From Mucilaginibacter sp. UBA5151 (GTDB lineage Bacteria; Bacteroidota; Bacteroidia; Sphingobacteriales; Sphingobacteriaceae): a DNA stretch of 44,500 nt. The DNA lies in NCBI GenBank assembly GCA_002413785.1, contig DHXR01000083.1, forward strand, positions 4,307 to 48,806. Reading direction: 5' to 3'. The translations under genes and the position numbers were made by a program. Under the pieces are notes generated by a model that saw nothing but the letters and a program-made list of their open reading frames with translations, was not told the DNA's origin and did not search any database. Shown piece after piece: positions 1-9,340 of this stretch; within the stretch, counting starts at the first letter, position 1; every line of letters starts with the position of its first letter.

Positions 1-25
1 TATTTTAATGCGTCTGCCCTGAATA

Positions 26-80
26 TATTATGCCCTTTCAGGGCTAAAAAACCTGCGTTTTATCCTGAGAGGGCATAATA
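26..80. repeat. Intergenic palindromic repeat, possible terminator
   Basis: Arms at 26-42 and 64-80 are inverted copies of TATTATGCCCTyTCAGG with one mismatch, separated by a 21-nt loop. It lies just past the end of the leftward dsbD-like gene. It could end that transcript or be a dispersed REP-like sequence; only the pairing is visible here. Confidence 0.5.
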
Positions 81-124
81 TGTTTGCGATGGGCATAGCC
101 ATCGCGGCAGATAAACCGAATTAG

Positions 125-1858
125 CTATTGCTTGTTTTTGTAGGCGGCTATGCCGCTGTCTAAAAATTTCAAGTAGCTGTCCGCATTATAATCTGCCGGT
201 GAAGGCGGTATAACATTTCCGCTTTTGTCGGTGAGCATATTGCCATCGCTATCCAGCATCACATAAAACGGCTGTGAGTTTGAGTTAAAGCGCGACGCTT
301 CCAGGTCGCTCCATTTGCCGCCTAAAGTGGTAATCCTTTTGCCGCTGTAATCAGATGTGAATTGTTCTTTGGGATCTAAATCCTTTTTATCGTCAACAAC
401 AAGCTGCAGCAATATAAAGTCATTTCTTAAATGGGCAAATACCCGCTTGTCCGACCATATATTGGCTTCCATCTTACGGCAGTTAACACAATTAAACCCT
501 GTAAAATCAACAAATACCGGCTTGTGGAGTTCTTTTGACACCTGAAGTGCCTGGTCATAATCATACCAGGCATCCAGTCCCCTCGTTTTTATACGGTCAT
601 AGTTGCCGTCATCGTATTTTTTAACCTTTATTGACGATTGCTTAACATCGGCAAGCCCTGTTCCGCCTGGTACCGGCGAGAGGTCAAAATCCTGGGTGGC
701 TATCGGGGGCAAAAATGCACTGATAGATTTTAAAGGAGCACCCCATAAACCCGGTATCATATAAATAACAAACGCAAATACAATAATTGATAAAAATGTG
801 CGCGGGATGGATAAATACGGAACATCGCTATCATGCGAAAACTTGATCTTTCCGATGAGGTATAATCCCATCAATAAACCAATGGCTATCCAAAGCGACA
901 AGAATATCTCACGGTCAAACCAGTTCCAATGGTAAGCCAGGTCAACATTTGACAAAAATTTGAGCGCAAATGCAAGTTCTAAAAACCCCAGTACTACCTT
1001 AACACTATTAAGCCAGCCACCAGATTTTGGTAAACTTTTGAGCATTGACGGGAATAAGGCAAAAATAGTAAACGGCAAGGCAAGCGCCAGCGAAAACCCG
1101 AACATGCCAACTGCCGGGCCCAACCGGTCGCCCTTTGAGGCAGCGTCAACCAATAGGGTACCTATAATGGGACCTGTACACGAAAACGACACAACCACCA
1201 GTGTTGACGCCATAAAGAAGATTCCTGTAAGCCCTCCCTTATCTGCGTTGGCATCCAGTTTATTGGCAAGGGAACTTGGTAATGTAATTTCAAATGCACC
1301 CAAAAACGATATGCCAAAAACAACTAATAACAAAAAGAAAAATATATTAAACACACCATTGGTTGCCAGCGCATTCAATGCATCGGAGCCAAACAGGATA
1401 GAGATAAGCATCCCTAAAAAAACATAGATAACTATAATTGACAACCCGTAAATAACTGATTGAAGTATCCCTTTGGCCCTTGACCCGCTCTTTTTTGTAA
1501 AAAAACTAACGGTTAATGGCAATAAAGGATAAATACAAGGCAATATTACAGCAGTAAATCCACCTAAAAGGCCGGCAATAAAAATTGCCCAAAGTGATTT
1601 TGGTTTTTCCTTAGCCAATTTGGCGGCTTTTACAATGGTTTTAGCCTTTTTAATACTATCCTGGTGCTTCTTTCTTGCTGCCATACTATCGGCAGCAGTA
1701 GGAATACTGGTGAATTGAACATCACTGCTTGAAACAGTATCTGCGGCTTTCTTTTGATAGGCCTCAGCCGCGTTTAAACCGGTTATTAAAAAAGCGATTA
1801 CTGTTAGCAACAGGAATACTCCGGCCCGTAGCGAACTGCGGTTGTTGAAATACTTCAT
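125..1858 (-). CDS. dsbD: DsbD-family thiol:disulfide interchange protein (membrane and thioredoxin domains)
   Basis: Membrane protein that carries electrons from cytoplasmic thioredoxin to periplasmic substrates. The 577 residues start with a hydrophobic segment (about 12-30), then a DsbD/CcdA-type multi-helix domain with the expected paired cysteines (LPCIYP at C108, SFSCTGP at C227). The C-terminus is a thioredoxin-like domain with FNCVNCR at 455-461 (CxxC 457-460). The N-terminal DsbD-alpha domain of the Escherichia coli protein is absent, and its equivalent is encoded separately just upstream. The 18-bp gap and shared strand point to one operon. Family call firm; the role in cytochrome or envelope redox is inferred from the family. 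Confidence 0.9.
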   Translation of the reverse strand: MKYFNNRSSLRAGVFLLLTVIAFLITGLNAAEAYQKKAADTVSSSDVQFTSIPTAADSMAARKKHQDSIKKAKTIVKAAKLAKEKPKSLWAIFIAGLLGGFTAVILPCIYPLLPLTVSFFTKKSGSRAKGILQSVIYGLSIIVIYVFLGMLISILFGSDALNALATNGVFNIFFFLLLVVFGISFLGAFEITLPSSLANKLDANADKGGLTGIFFMASTLVVVSFSCTGPIIGTLLVDAASKGDRLGPAVGMFGFSLALALPFTIFALFPSMLKSLPKSGGWLNSVKVVLGFLELAFALKFLSNVDLAYHWNWFDREIFLSLWIAIGLLMGLYLIGKIKFSHDSDVPYLSIPRTFLSIIVFAFVIYMIPGLWGAPLKSISAFLPPIATQDFDLSPVPGGTGLADVKQSSIKVKKYDDGNYDRIKTRGLDAWYDYDQALQVSKELHKPVFVDFTGFNCVNCRKMEANIWSDKRVFAHLRNDFILLQLVVDDKKDLDPKEQFTSDYSGKRITTLGGKWSDLEASRFNSNSQPFYVMLDSDGNMLTDKSGNVIPPSPADYNADSYLKFLDSGIAAYKNKQ

Positions 1859-1876
1859 AATATAATATGCTGCTTG

Positions 1877-2329
1877 TTATTTACCTAAAGGGATTGAAAA
1901 TTCGACATCGTCAGGCGGGAGGCATTTTTTATCGTTACAGGTCATAAACTCCAGTGTTCCTTTTACCGTGGCCGCTTTTGCCGATTTCAGCTTGATCTTT
2001 TGCTGGAAAGTAACCGATTTTTCAAAATAACTAACATCCATACTGAAGGATTTCTCGTACCTGGTAATAGCCGCAGGTTCAGTTGGTTTGCCAATCAAAC
2101 TGTATTCTTTTGACGGAGCGAAAGTAAAAGAGGTTTTTATAGGGCCGCCGTCTTTCACATTCAGCGAATAAATATGCCAGCCATCCTGTATTGTCGCCCT
2201 TAAAAATACAACGGCTTCGGTGCTGCTTAGCCTTTTGGCGGCGTAAGACCATTTTACAGGGCTTTCAATCTGTGCATAAGCGCCGGCATTTATTAACAAT
2301 ACTGCCGCAATTAAAAATAGTTTCTTCAT
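1877..2329 (-). CDS. DsbD N-terminal-like periplasmic domain protein
   Basis: A 150-residue exported protein with a signal peptide (KKLFLIAAVLLINAGAYA). The rest resembles the beta-sandwich DsbD-alpha domain, with a cysteine pair near the C-terminus (TCNDKKCLPP) like the redox pair of that domain. It precedes the DsbD membrane/thioredoxin protein by 18 bp, so the two genes together would rebuild a split DsbD in which this protein takes electrons from the membrane domain. Confidence in the fold is good; partners and substrates are inferred from family and position. Confidence 0.8.
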   Translation of the reverse strand: MKKLFLIAAVLLINAGAYAQIESPVKWSYAAKRLSSTEAVVFLRATIQDGWHIYSLNVKDGGPIKTSFTFAPSKEYSLIGKPTEPAAITRYEKSFSMDVSYFEKSVTFQQKIKLKSAKAATVKGTLEFMTCNDKKCLPPDDVEFSIPLGK

Positions 2330-2359
2330 ATTTCTTTTTTATTTATTAACACGTTTTCA

Positions 2360-3130
2360 CTAATGAACAAATTCAATTTCTTTCAACCTAAACTCCAATT
2401 CATCCCCGTTATTATTTTCAATAACTAATAATCCGTTGCAACGCACATTTTTTATCGTCCCGGTAAATATACCTTTCTCCGTCCTGAAGCTTTTGCTTTC
2501 CTCTAACCAATATAGTCGTGATAAATACGTATCCCTTACAAAAGAAACTTTTCCGGCCTTTAAATTCAGATACCAGGCTTCAATGTGTCGGCAAATTTCG
2601 GATAATAAAGCTTTTAAATCATAATCTGCGTGTAAGATTTGTTTTATAGAGATGGCATTGGATAAACCCTGTGGAAAACTGTCCTGATTAACATTCAGGC
2701 CGATACCAATGATTGAATTTCGTATTTGCCCGGCTTGCACCATGTTTTCAATGAGCATCCCGCCGAGTTTATAGCCGGCATAATAAATATCGTTTGGCCA
2801 TTTTATTTTTAATTTATTGCCAAGCAAGGGCTCAAGCGCGTCAAAAACACCCAGGCTTACGGCCCTTATTAAATCAAACTGGTCAGTTATTGCTAAAAAA
2901 CGGGGAGTCAACAGCATACTGAAGGTTAAATTTTTCCCGGGTTGCGCATGCCAGCCATTTTGCTGTTGCCCCCGGCCTGCATACTGGTTTTCTGCCATAA
3001 TGACCGTACCTTCCATCAATGGCTTGGAATTTGACAGTAAATCTTTAAGGAAATTGTTGGTCGAATCAACTTCTTTTAGCGTAATAAAATTTTGTCCAAC
3101 AAATAAGCCTGAAAATATGTTATTTTGCAA
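2360..3130 (-). CDS. birA: Biotin--[acetyl-CoA-carboxylase] ligase
   Basis: Activates biotin as biotinyl-AMP and attaches it to the carboxyl-carrier lysine of biotin-dependent carboxylases. The 256 residues have the nucleotide/biotin-binding segment AENQYAGRGQQQNGW, the KWPNDIYY motif and the GGMLIE strand typical of the catalytic domain. There is no N-terminal DNA-binding wing, so this is a monofunctional ligase rather than a BirA repressor. It is divergent from rsfS, with a 47-bp gap that must hold both promoters. Confidence 0.93.
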   Translation of the reverse strand: MQNNIFSGLFVGQNFITLKEVDSTNNFLKDLLSNSKPLMEGTVIMAENQYAGRGQQQNGWHAQPGKNLTFSMLLTPRFLAITDQFDLIRAVSLGVFDALEPLLGNKLKIKWPNDIYYAGYKLGGMLIENMVQAGQIRNSIIGIGLNVNQDSFPQGLSNAISIKQILHADYDLKALLSEICRHIEAWYLNLKAGKVSFVRDTYLSRLYWLEESKSFRTEKGIFTGTIKNVRCNGLLVIENNNGDELEFRLKEIEFVH

Positions 3131-3177
3131 AGTATAATAATGTTAATCTCAAAATCGTTCAAAACTAATTCTTTTTG

Positions 3178-3552
3178 ATGGCAAAAAACAAGGCGTTAAG
3201 TGAATCAGCATATATTTCTGAGCTTGCCATTCATGGCATACAGGAAAAAAAAGGGAATGATATCGTCAGGTTAGACCTGCGTAATATTTTTAGTTCGGTA
3301 ACTGATTATTTTGTGATCTGTCATGCTGATTCAGCTACCCAGGTAAAAGCAATAGCTAATAGTATTGAAGATGAGATTTTTAAAGCCACACAACAAGACC
3401 CCTGGCGAAAAGAAGGGATAGAGTTTGGCGAATGGATACTGCTGGATTATGTAGATGTGGTTGTACACGTTTTCAGGACCGATAAACGTGAATTTTATGG
3501 TATGGAAGACCTTTGGGGCGATGCAGAAATTAAACTGTACAAAAGCGCATAA
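3178..3552 (+). CDS. rsfS: Ribosomal silencing factor RsfS (DUF143)
   Basis: Binds ribosomal protein L14 and blocks subunit joining when nutrients fall. The 124 residues show the family core: DLRNIFSSVTDYFVICHADS, the EFGEWILLDYVDVVVHVF block and the terminal FYGMEDLWGDAE. I use the ATG at 3178; a TTG lies one codon upstream but nothing favours it. It is followed after 89 bp by ftsH. Confidence 0.93.
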   Translation: MAKNKALSESAYISELAIHGIQEKKGNDIVRLDLRNIFSSVTDYFVICHADSATQVKAIANSIEDEIFKATQQDPWRKEGIEFGEWILLDYVDVVVHVFRTDKREFYGMEDLWGDAEIKLYKSA

Positions 3553-3620
3553 GCTTTCGTAACAAATGCACCTTAAGAGGCGTCAATGTCTGATCCATAC
3601 AAAATGTTAAATAATGATTG

Positions 3621-3628
3621 TAAGTTTG
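3621..3628 (+). promoter_or_regulatory. Candidate -7 element of the ftsH promoter
   Basis: TAAGTTTG matches the Bacteroidota -7 consensus TAnnTTTG at every defined base. It lies 13 bp before the ftsH ATG, so the leader would be very short. I did not find a convincing -33 TTG at ideal spacing, so this is only moderately supported. Confidence 0.45.
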
Positions 3629-3641
3629 AACTTGTAAAGAA

Positions 3642-5762
3642 ATGAAAGATAATAACCTGGAAAAGCCAAAACCCATACGGAAAATACCGAATAAGAAAAT
3701 TACACCCAAACCCCCTAAACCCAATATTATGTGGTTTTACGCCATTATTGTGATGGTATTACTTGGGGTTGCTACACTTTTAAATGGCAATACTACCAGC
3801 CCGATAACTTTTCAGCGGTTTGCTGAAAAAATGCTCAAGCAGCACGATGTGGATAAAATTGTTGCTTACCGCAGCGGCGACCTCATTAATGCGGAAGTTT
3901 ATATTAAGCCATCCAGCTTAAATAAACCGGAATATGCAGATGCCAAAAAAGAACATAGTACATTTAATCCCACCGGAGCAGATACCGCTCCGCAGTATTT
4001 TTTCACTGCTGCCACCTACGATGGTTTAACAAAAGAAATAAATGACGCCCAGCCGGGTGTGGCAGATGCCGACAAAATTCCGGTATCAATAGAAGCCGCC
4101 CGCGAAAGCCTTTTAAACAACTGGTTCGTTCAGGTAATTATAATGGCTGTACTGCTGATTGCGGTATGGATGTTTATTATGCGCCGCATGTCGGGCGGGG
4201 CAGGCGGCGGTCCTGGTGGTCAGATATTTAATATCGGTAAATCAAAGGCTACGTTGTTTGATAAAGAAGCACAGGTATCGGTAACATTTAATGACGTGGC
4301 CGGCCTTGAAGAAGCGAAACAGGAAGTAATGGAAATTGTGGATTTCCTGAAAAATCCAAAAAAATACACCAATCTGGGCGGTAAAATACCCAAAGGGGCC
4401 TTATTAATCGGCGCTCCGGGTACAGGTAAAACGCTGCTTGCCAAAGCTGTGGCCGGCGAAGCGCAGGTGCCTTTTTTCTCCCTGTCAGGTTCGGACTTTG
4501 TGGAAATGTTTGTTGGTGTGGGTGCGTCACGTGTGCGTGATTTATTCCGCCAGGCAAAAGACAAAGCGCCCTGTATCATATTTATTGACGAAATCGACGC
4601 CATTGGCCGGGCCCGTGGTAAAAACAATATTGTAGGCGGTAACGATGAACGCGAAAATACACTAAACCAGTTATTGGTTGAAATGGATGGTTTTGGTACC
4701 GACTCCGGTATTATTATCCTTGCGGCAACAAACCGCCCGGATGTATTGGACTCCGCGTTATTGCGCCCCGGCCGTTTTGACAGGCAGGTATCAATTGATA
4801 AGCCCGACCTTATTGGCAGGGAGCAAATATTTAAAGTGCATTTGAAACCGATTAAATTAGCTGAAGGTGTGGATGCGAAGAAATTATCAGCACAAACGCC
4901 TGGTTTTGCCGGGGCCGAAATTGCCAATGTTTGTAATGAATCTGCCTTGATTGCCGCCCGTAAAAACAAAGAGGCTGTTGATATGCAGGATTTTCAGGAT
5001 GCCATTGACCGTGTTATTGGCGGACTGGAGAAAAAGAATAAAATTATATCGCCCGAAGAAAAACGGATTGTGGCTTACCACGAAGCCGGGCATGCCATTG
5101 CAGGCTGGTACCTTGAACATGCTGATCCCCTGGTTAAGGTATCCATTGTACCGCGCGGTGTTGCAGCCTTGGGCTACGCACAATACCTGCCCAAGGAACA
5201 GTTTTTATATACTACCGAACAGTTGATTGATGGGATGTGCATGACCCTTGGCGGACGTGTTGCCGAAGATATTACCTTCGGAAAAATATCAACCGGCGCA
5301 CAAAACGACCTGGAAAGGATCACTAAGCTTGCTTATGCTATGGTTACTATCTATGGTATGAACGAAAAGGTAGGAAACGTATCGTTTAATGATACCCAGG
5401 GCGAATACCAGTTTAATAAACCATATTCTGAGAAAACTTCGGAGATGATAGACGAGGAAGTTCGTAAGCAGATCAGTGAAGTTTATGAAATGACTAAGAA
5501 ACTGCTTATTGATAAAAGAGAAGGGTTAATAAAATTGGCGGATAAGCTTTTAGAAAAAGAGATCCTGTTCCAGTCGGACCTTGAAGAGATATTGGGTAAA
5601 CGGCCGTTTGACAACCGCACAACTTATGACGAGTTTGTAAACGGACCGGATGCAGACCAGACACCGGTTGCAAAAGCCCTGATACCGGAAGGCGTTGCGG
5701 ATCATTCAGGTACCTTTGAAAGAAACCCTGAAGAAAAGGATGCAACCGCAGGTAAGAAATAA
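3642..5762 (+). CDS. ftsH: ATP-dependent zinc metalloprotease FtsH
   Basis: Membrane-anchored AAA+ protease that degrades misassembled membrane proteins and some regulators. Of 706 residues, transmembrane segments lie at about 30-46 and 161-180, enclosing a periplasmic domain. The AAA module has Walker A GAPGTGKT at 257-264, Walker B IIFIDEID at 312-319 and an SRH with RPGRFDRQ near 375. The zinc protease motif HEAGH is at 480-484. Length and order are normal for Bacteroidota. It appears to have its own promoter. Confidence 0.97.
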   Translation: MKDNNLEKPKPIRKIPNKKITPKPPKPNIMWFYAIIVMVLLGVATLLNGNTTSPITFQRFAEKMLKQHDVDKIVAYRSGDLINAEVYIKPSSLNKPEYADAKKEHSTFNPTGADTAPQYFFTAATYDGLTKEINDAQPGVADADKIPVSIEAARESLLNNWFVQVIIMAVLLIAVWMFIMRRMSGGAGGGPGGQIFNIGKSKATLFDKEAQVSVTFNDVAGLEEAKQEVMEIVDFLKNPKKYTNLGGKIPKGALLIGAPGTGKTLLAKAVAGEAQVPFFSLSGSDFVEMFVGVGASRVRDLFRQAKDKAPCIIFIDEIDAIGRARGKNNIVGGNDERENTLNQLLVEMDGFGTDSGIIILAATNRPDVLDSALLRPGRFDRQVSIDKPDLIGREQIFKVHLKPIKLAEGVDAKKLSAQTPGFAGAEIANVCNESALIAARKNKEAVDMQDFQDAIDRVIGGLEKKNKIISPEEKRIVAYHEAGHAIAGWYLEHADPLVKVSIVPRGVAALGYAQYLPKEQFLYTTEQLIDGMCMTLGGRVAEDITFGKISTGAQNDLERITKLAYAMVTIYGMNEKVGNVSFNDTQGEYQFNKPYSEKTSEMIDEEVRKQISEVYEMTKKLLIDKREGLIKLADKLLEKEILFQSDLEEILGKRPFDNRTTYDEFVNGPDADQTPVAKALIPEGVADHSGTFERNPEEKDATAGKK

Positions 5763-5773
5763 AATAGTGAGTT

Positions 5774-5851
5774 GTGAATGGTGAGTAGTGAGTGGTTAAA
5801 ATAGCGCGTTGTTTGCTATTCACTACTCACCATTCACTACTCACCATTCAC
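5774..5851. repeat. Long hairpin between ftsH and the LUD gene
   Basis: Arms at 5774-5795 and 5830-5851 are 22-nt inverted copies with one mismatch (GTGAATGGTGAGTAGTGAG and its complement). The right arm itself contains tandem variants of CACTACTCACCATT. It could attenuate transcription from ftsH into the LUD gene or be a low-complexity intergenic repeat. Confidence 0.55.
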
Positions 5852-5869
5852 CGCTCACTACTCACCAAT

Positions 5870-6508
5870 ATGAGGAACATCACAACATCAAAAGAAAAAC
5901 TACTTAAAAAGATCCGCAAGGCGCTCCTCGAAAAAAGAGACAACCCTTACCCTAATCTTGAAGATTTGCCTCATTATGCCCAAAATGAGGAATTGCCTGA
6001 AATACTTTTTGCAGAACAGTTTACTGCAATATCCGGCCAGTTTGTTTTTTGTGAGGATGAAGTACAATTTATTGAGAATTTGCTGGAACTTGCCGAAGAA
6101 CGCAAATGGCGTAAAATTTATTGCTGGGAACCTCCGTTGCAGGATATTTTGACCCGGTTTGACTACCCTTTTTTTGAAACAGATAAGGATTTTGAACAGG
6201 CCGATGTTGGCTTTACTCTTTGTGAAGCATTAATTGCACGTAATGGCAGTATATTAGTATCGAACGCTAATATGGCAGGCCGCCGCTTAAGTATTTACCC
6301 CCCGGTGCATATTGTACTCGCCTATACGTCACAATTGGTGATCGACCTGAAAGATGGCTTTAAGCTGATAAAAAACAAATACGGCAACAACCTCCCCTCT
6401 ATGATCAGCAATGTTACCGGGCCAAGCCGTACCGCTGATATTGAAAAAACCCTTGTTTTGGGCGCCCACGGACCAAAAGAACTCTTCGTTTTTTTGCTGG
6501 AAGGATAA
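5870..6508 (+). CDS. LUD-domain protein, LutC/YkgG family
   Basis: Family members belong to lactate-utilisation complexes with an iron-sulfur protein and an oxidase subunit. The 212 residues (from the ATG at 5870) match a single LUD domain: an N-terminal helix rich in Lys/Arg, then VGFTLCEALIARNGSILVS and the closing GPSRTADIEKTLVLGAHGP motif typical of LutC. No lutA/lutB partner is present in the window, which is common in Bacteroidota where single LUD genes stand alone. An earlier in-frame start would translate the hairpin repeat, so I prefer 5870. Confidence 0.85.
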   Translation: MRNITTSKEKLLKKIRKALLEKRDNPYPNLEDLPHYAQNEELPEILFAEQFTAISGQFVFCEDEVQFIENLLELAEERKWRKIYCWEPPLQDILTRFDYPFFETDKDFEQADVGFTLCEALIARNGSILVSNANMAGRRLSIYPPVHIVLAYTSQLVIDLKDGFKLIKNKYGNNLPSMISNVTGPSRTADIEKTLVLGAHGPKELFVFLLEG

Positions 6509-6684
6509 GCTATCCCTGTAAGCATTTAATAAAACAACAAATATCTTATTCTGATAAATCCTGCCGGTTATATATTAACTCTCATTTAATTTTTATTAAA
6601 AAAATATCCTGAAAAACTATGAATATTCCTTTTTCAAATTTGTACTATTGACTGATAATTAACTAAAAACCTAATTAAAAAACT

Positions 6685-7038
6685 ATGGCTTCAATTGTTG
6701 ATCCTGAATCAGCAAAGAGCCTTATCCAGGAGTATCGGCAACAAAATGCCGCTGCAGGGGGGCCTGCTATCAAAACGCATGAAGGGCATCTACTAAATGG
6801 TTATTTTCTGGACCGGAAAAGTTTGGAGGCAATTTTAAAGGACCCTAAGGTAGCAGGTATCAGTTTAAAATTAGCCAAACACCCGGATTTTAAAGGTAAA
6901 CCGGGCAACCATTTTACGGTGCTTTATAGCGGGGCGATGCCAAATACTGCACCTAATCCCGTAACGCCTTATGTAAATACCGGGGCTGTTTATAGTGATA
7001 CGCCAGTTTGCCCACCTATTTGTGTAAGTGAAGAATAG
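6685..7038 (+). CDS. Hypothetical protein, 117 residues
   Basis: No family recognised. The protein is soluble, with no signal peptide. The N-terminal half is charged and helical, with the sequence LLNGYFLDRKSLEAILKD. The C-terminus is rich in Pro and Thr and has CPPIC just before the end, which could be a metal or redox pair. Preceded by an AT-rich leader with a TACTATTG near-match to the -7 promoter element at about 6640. It stands alone between the LUD gene and the two-component operon. Confidence 0.6.
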   Translation: MASIVDPESAKSLIQEYRQQNAAAGGPAIKTHEGHLLNGYFLDRKSLEAILKDPKVAGISLKLAKHPDFKGKPGNHFTVLYSGAMPNTAPNPVTPYVNTGAVYSDTPVCPPICVSEE

Positions 7039-7227
7039 TAATTACGTAGTGTGTTATTGAAAATATTGAATCAACCCGAATTTAAAAGCGTATTGCATAG
7101 CAATTGGCTGCGCAATTTTCAGTTGAAAGAGGTTCAGGGGCATATATTTTAAACCTAAACATTAACTTTAAGTTGGTTAATGTTCGCCGTTTTTTTAAAT
7201 GCACAAACTATTAGTATTATTTATTAA

Positions 7228-7887
7228 ATGTCAATTATATCAGTATCCTACGATCTTTTACTTTTAACGGTTTTATGCGTCGGCATTATTCGTTATAAAA
7301 GGCTAACCATTCCCTTTAGAGTATTAACCTGGTCGGTTCTGCTAATATTTTTATTAGCCATACTATCCCAAATTGTTGCACACCGGTATAAAAATAATAT
7401 ACCGGTAATGCATCTTGAGTGTATTACCGGTTATGTTTTTTATTCCCTAACCTACTATTACCTGTTCAAAAATAAAACAATAAAAAAAACTGTAATTATC
7501 TCTATTGTTATAATTACAGTTTTTTTTGTCATTAATGCCGTATTTTTACAGCCTTTTCGTAAAGTATTCCCTTCCAATATAACCACACCTACGCAGGTAC
7601 TATATGCAGTATTTTCATTGTTGTTATTTAAGGAAATGCTATTGTACCCTTTAAAAATAAACATTATCAGGCAAAGTGTTTTTTGGTATAATAGCGGGGT
7701 CCTGTTTTATTCAACATCATTGTTTTTAATTTTTGGGCTTGGTAATTATATAGGCGAGCACAAGCTTTCCCCAAATTTTATATCCTTTCTTGCCTATTTT
7801 TGGTACTTTATTCTTTATGTATTTCATATATTGATCGGAGTTTCGCTTTTAACCAATAATAAAGAAATTACTACAACAGATGCCTGA
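7228..7887 (+). CDS. Multi-pass membrane protein preceding a histidine kinase
   Basis: The 219 residues form about seven hydrophobic segments joined by short loops, with no enzymatic motif seen. The stop overlaps the start of the downstream histidine kinase by 8 bp, which suggests translational coupling. This arrangement recurs in Bacteroidota two-component loci, where the membrane protein may supply the sensor input the short kinase lacks. That role is inferred from context only. Confidence 0.75.
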   Translation: MSIISVSYDLLLLTVLCVGIIRYKRLTIPFRVLTWSVLLIFLLAILSQIVAHRYKNNIPVMHLECITGYVFYSLTYYYLFKNKTIKKTVIISIVIITVFFVINAVFLQPFRKVFPSNITTPTQVLYAVFSLLLFKEMLLYPLKINIIRQSVFWYNSGVLFYSTSLFLIFGLGNYIGEHKLSPNFISFLAYFWYFILYVFHILIGVSLLTNNKEITTTDA

Positions 7888-8707
7888 TAACAGTTTACGC
7901 TTATTGATTTCCTTAACGGCAGCTTTCTTTTTTGGCATCACCTGTTTTATCATCTATTTTGTTGTTTTATACCGTAATAAACAATTAAAAAACCAACAGG
8001 AGCAGGAACAGCAGCAATCCGCCTTCCGCCAGGAACTGCTAAAGGCGCAGATAGAAATGCAGGAGCAAACCCTGCTGTATATTAGCAGGGAAATTCACGA
8101 TAATGTTACACAGGTACTGTCATTTGTAAAACTGAACCTGGCTTTGGCTGCTGACGGCTCTGCACCCGTTAAACAAACAAAGATCAATGAAAGCCGCGAA
8201 TTGGTGGCACAAGCCATTAACGATCTGCGCGACCTGTCAAAAAGCCTTAGCTTTGAGCATATTACCAGGATCGGACTATTAAAGACCATTGAGATTGAAA
8301 CCGGCAGGATAAATAAAAGCGGGATAATTAAGGTAAATCTTTGGGCAGAAGGTGAAGTTTACCCATTGGGCGAACAGCGCGAACTTGTGCTTTACCGTAT
8401 AATGCAGGAAGCGCTTAATAATACTTTAAAACACGCCAGAGCCCGACATTTTAAAATCAGTTTGCAATATCAGCCTGAATTGTTTAATTTGACCCTCGAA
8501 GATGACGGCAATGGGTTTCCTGCTAATTTACCTGATAAAAACAATGGATCGGGCCTGAAAAACATGGAAAGCCGGGCTGCCCTTATTGGCGCAGTGGCAA
8601 CTATTGACAGTTCACCGGGAAAGGGATGCTGTATTAAAGTCGCCCTAAACCCTTTAGAACAACGATTATATATTGATGGATACCATCCAGATCGCCTTAG
8701 TAGATGA
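7880..8707 (+). CDS. Sensor histidine kinase, NarL-partner (HisKA_3) type
   Basis: Autophosphorylating kinase of a two-component system. The 275 residues have one N-terminal membrane helix (about 8-30), a Gln/Glu-rich coiled coil, then the dimerisation box SREIHDNVTQ with phospho-acceptor H73. The ATPase domain has the N-box LNNTLKHA, G1 DDGNGF and G2 GSGLKNM. There is no extracellular sensor domain. It overlaps the genes on both sides, so sensing probably depends on the upstream membrane protein. Confidence 0.92.
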   Translation: MPDNSLRLLISLTAAFFFGITCFIIYFVVLYRNKQLKNQQEQEQQQSAFRQELLKAQIEMQEQTLLYISREIHDNVTQVLSFVKLNLALAADGSAPVKQTKINESRELVAQAINDLRDLSKSLSFEHITRIGLLKTIEIETGRINKSGIIKVNLWAEGEVYPLGEQRELVLYRIMQEALNNTLKHARARHFKISLQYQPELFNLTLEDDGNGFPANLPDKNNGSGLKNMESRAALIGAVATIDSSPGKGCCIKVALNPLEQRLYIDGYHPDRLSR

Positions 8708-9311
8708 CCACCGCCTTTTCAGAAGCGGAATTGCTTCATTAATCAACAACTTTAACGGGTATAACGTGCTTTTTGAAGCTGCGAACGGTGAGGAAATGAC
8801 CCGAAAAATTTCACCTAAATTTAAGCCCGATATAATTTTATTGGATATCAATATGCCCGTGATGAACGGCACTGCTACAGCGCAATGGCTGAGAAAATCA
8901 TACCCGGAAATTAATATTATTGTTTTGTCTATGCTTGATGATGCCGAAAAGGTACTTTCCATGCTTAGATTGGGTGTTAAAGGATACCTGCTGAAAGATT
9001 CAGAACCCTTTGAGTTCGAGCAGGCGCTGCAAAAAGTAGCGCAGGGCGAAGTTTATTATCCCGAATTTGTTACCCGGCTCTTAGTTGATTCCATTCACGT
9101 CCCTGTTGATAGCCACAAGCTGCATATCCGTGAAATCGAATTTTTAAGATTAGCCAGCACCGAACTTACCTACAAGGAAATTGCCGACCTCATGAACGTT
9201 AGCACCCGGACCGTTGATGGTTACCGCGATACGCTCTTTGAAAAACTTAATGTTAAAAGCCGTATAGGTCTGGTTTTGTACGCAATAAAAAACAAGCTGA
9301 TAAATTTGTAA
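8676..9311 (+). CDS. LuxR/NarL-family response regulator
   Basis: DNA-binding partner of the upstream kinase. The 211 residues (ATG at 8676) comprise a receiver domain with acidic pocket VDDH (10-12), phospho-acceptor D57 in LLDINMP, and the Lys of GYLLKDS. A NarL-type helix-turn-helix follows (TYKEIADLMNVSTRTVDGYR). The start lies 32 bp inside the kinase gene. No operator could be identified. Confidence 0.93.
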   Translation: MDTIQIALVDDHRLFRSGIASLINNFNGYNVLFEAANGEEMTRKISPKFKPDIILLDINMPVMNGTATAQWLRKSYPEINIIVLSMLDDAEKVLSMLRLGVKGYLLKDSEPFEFEQALQKVAQGEVYYPEFVTRLLVDSIHVPVDSHKLHIREIEFLRLASTELTYKEIADLMNVSTRTVDGYRDTLFEKLNVKSRIGLVLYAIKNKLINL

Positions 9312-9334
9312 TTTGCTAATTTATTTAGCAAATT
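9310..9334 (+). terminator. AT-rich hairpin after the two-component operon
   Basis: AATTTGCTAA (9310-9319) pairs perfectly with TTAGCAAATT (9325-9334) across a 5-nt loop. It starts at the stop codon of the response regulator and ends 6 bp before the next ATG. It could terminate the operon, and it also sits where it could mask initiation of the radical SAM gene. Confidence 0.45.
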
Positions 9335-9340
9335 TGTTTC

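Noticed and set aside
960..1427. 155-codon forward frame inside the dsbD-like gene
   Set aside because: It is antisense to conserved membrane segments and has no domain of its own.
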